Of a stretch of 32,552 nt of DNA, positions 31,916-32,552 are shown piece after piece. The position numbers and the translations under genes were made by a program. Position 1 is the stretch's first letter, and the number at the start of each line of letters is the position of its first letter. Where the stretch lies: the NCBI GenBank assembly GCA_000493945.1, contig AWNW01000027.1:9686-42237 (forward strand), written 5' to 3'. Origin of the DNA: Candidatus Hydrogenedens terephthalaticus JGI OTU-1. Lineage in GTDB: Bacteria > Hydrogenedentota > Hydrogenedentia > Hydrogenedentales > Hydrogenedentaceae. A model generated the notes under the pieces. That model did no database searches, was not told the origin of the DNA, and saw only the letters and a program-made list of their open reading frames with translations.

Positions 31916-32418
31916 TTCTTATATTTCTTTCCACTGCCACAAGGACAAGGGTCATTCGGTCCTACTTTCGGTCCGACGCGAACAGGTACCCGTTTCGGTT
32001 TTTCTTCTTCTGCTTCTTCTGTGGGTCCGCCGCCCGGGACGGATTGCCCTCCAAGAGCAAACTTTCTTGTATCGAAAGCAGAAAAACTGCGGTCGGCTTC
32101 TTTATCCGCCGCAATATAACTATACCGTTGCAAATGAGCAAAGGGGTCATCTTCCATAGTTCCCCCCGTAGAACGCGAAGGGATGTTTCTCTTTTTACGA
32201 TATTCTGGGTCCGTAATACGGAATAGCGATTGAATAACATTTAATTCGATAGACTGTATTAAATTCTGGAACAGTTCAAAGGCTTCCTGCTTGTATTCCA
32301 ATAAGGGGTCTCTCTGTCCATAAGCACGAAGTCGCACCGATTCTCTTAGATAATCCATTTCATACAAATGCTCAATCCATTTTTCATCTACGGCTCGCAA
32401 CAATACCATAAGTTCCAA
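31891..32418 (-). CDS. secA: SecA C-terminal part (HSD/scaffold end plus SEC-C zinc motif), apparently truncated
   Basis: Homologous to the last ~175 residues of SecA, the preprotein-translocase motor. The start matches the helical scaffold (VLLRAVDEKWIEHLYEMDYL, then 'LRAYGQRDPLLEYKQEAFELFQ'), and the end is a linker followed by the SEC-C zinc motif PNDPCPCGSGKKYKKCC. The frame is open only to 32469: a TAA at 32470-32472 and a TGA at 32482-32484 close it, and no other frame in 32450-32552 reads like SecA. A whole SecA is 800-1,100 residues, so this is either a broken or frameshifted gene, a split SecA, or an assembly flaw. The start used (TTG at 32418) is a guess. The SEC-C end is intact. 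Confidence 0.7.
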   Translation of the reverse strand: MELMVLLRAVDEKWIEHLYEMDYLRESVRLRAYGQRDPLLEYKQEAFELFQNLIQSIELNVIQSLFRITDPEYRKKRNIPSRSTGGTMEDDPFAHLQRYSYIAADKEADRSFSAFDTRKFALGGQSVPGGGPTEEAEEEKPKRVPVRVGPKVGPNDPCPCGSGKKYKKCCGKQLV

Positions 32419-32552
32419 ATCATGAATGCGTTTTCGGGCTATCTTTTTAAAGTTTACTGGCGGGAGAGTTTAATTTCCCAATCAGGATGTCTTTCCCTTT
32501 TTTGTAAAATATTCTTGCATAAGGATTGTTCTGGTATAAATAATAACCTTCC

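Noticed and set aside
31611..32159. Plus-strand 182-codon frame opposite transglutaminase and SecA
   Set aside because: Antisense to two recognisable coding regions; no ribosome site or domain.

Overview
The window looks like chromosome from an uncultivated Gram-negative bacterium of fairly low GC content. The signs are a periplasmic-type FKBP isomerase with a signal peptide, a transmembrane chemoreceptor, a secreted family 2 glycoside hydrolase, and a SecA tail with a SEC-C zinc motif. The gene mix and the long repeat-filled spacers would suit a planctomycete- or Hydrogenedentes-like lineage, but nothing here fixes the phylum. No rRNA, tRNA, CRISPR array, integrase or transposase was seen.

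Layout. 1-2672 (+): the tail of a probable PilZ protein, a divergent NAD kinase, a zinc-ribbon/TPR protein and an enoyl-CoA hydratase. 2673-3372: a spacer with repeats. 3373-8078 (-): a solitary type I DNA methyltransferase subunit, an overlapping metallo-beta-lactamase-fold hydrolase and pentapeptide-repeat gene, and a secreted GH2 enzyme. 8203-13625 (-): a compact eight-gene phage-derived operon ending in a strong terminator. In transcription order it encodes a portal, a prohead protease, a small XhlA-like membrane protein, a protein resembling the LigD 3'-phosphoesterase domain, a decoration protein, a major capsid protein, an M15 peptidase and a holin-like protein. It has no terminase, tail, replication or integration genes. 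13632-14926: 1.3 kb of dispersed and tandem repeats.

14927-17203 (-) is a YfhO-like multi-spanning membrane protein. Diverging from it, 17317-22611 (+) is a tight three-gene operon: a GT2-like protein without a DxD motif, an SbcD/Mre11-like protein that has lost nearly all metal ligands, and an SbcC/Rad50/YhaN-like coiled-coil protein with an altered Walker A motif, altered signature motif and no H-loop histidine. All three frames are intact and full length, so this looks like a retained pseudoenzyme complex. A C45-type Ntn hydrolase follows (+), then a convergent chemoreceptor (-), an FKBP isomerase (+), a second repeat-rich spacer whose repeats are inverted relative to those near 14 kb, thioredoxin and aspartate-semialdehyde dehydrogenase (+), a transglutaminase-like membrane protein (-) and a C-terminal piece of SecA (-) at the right edge.

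The two most notable loci are the head-plus-lysis operon without packaging genes and the SbcCD-like pair with degenerate active sites. The repeat blocks at about 14.0-14.5 kb and 28.4-28.8 kb are long imperfect inverted copies flanking the second locus, and could mediate inversion of it.
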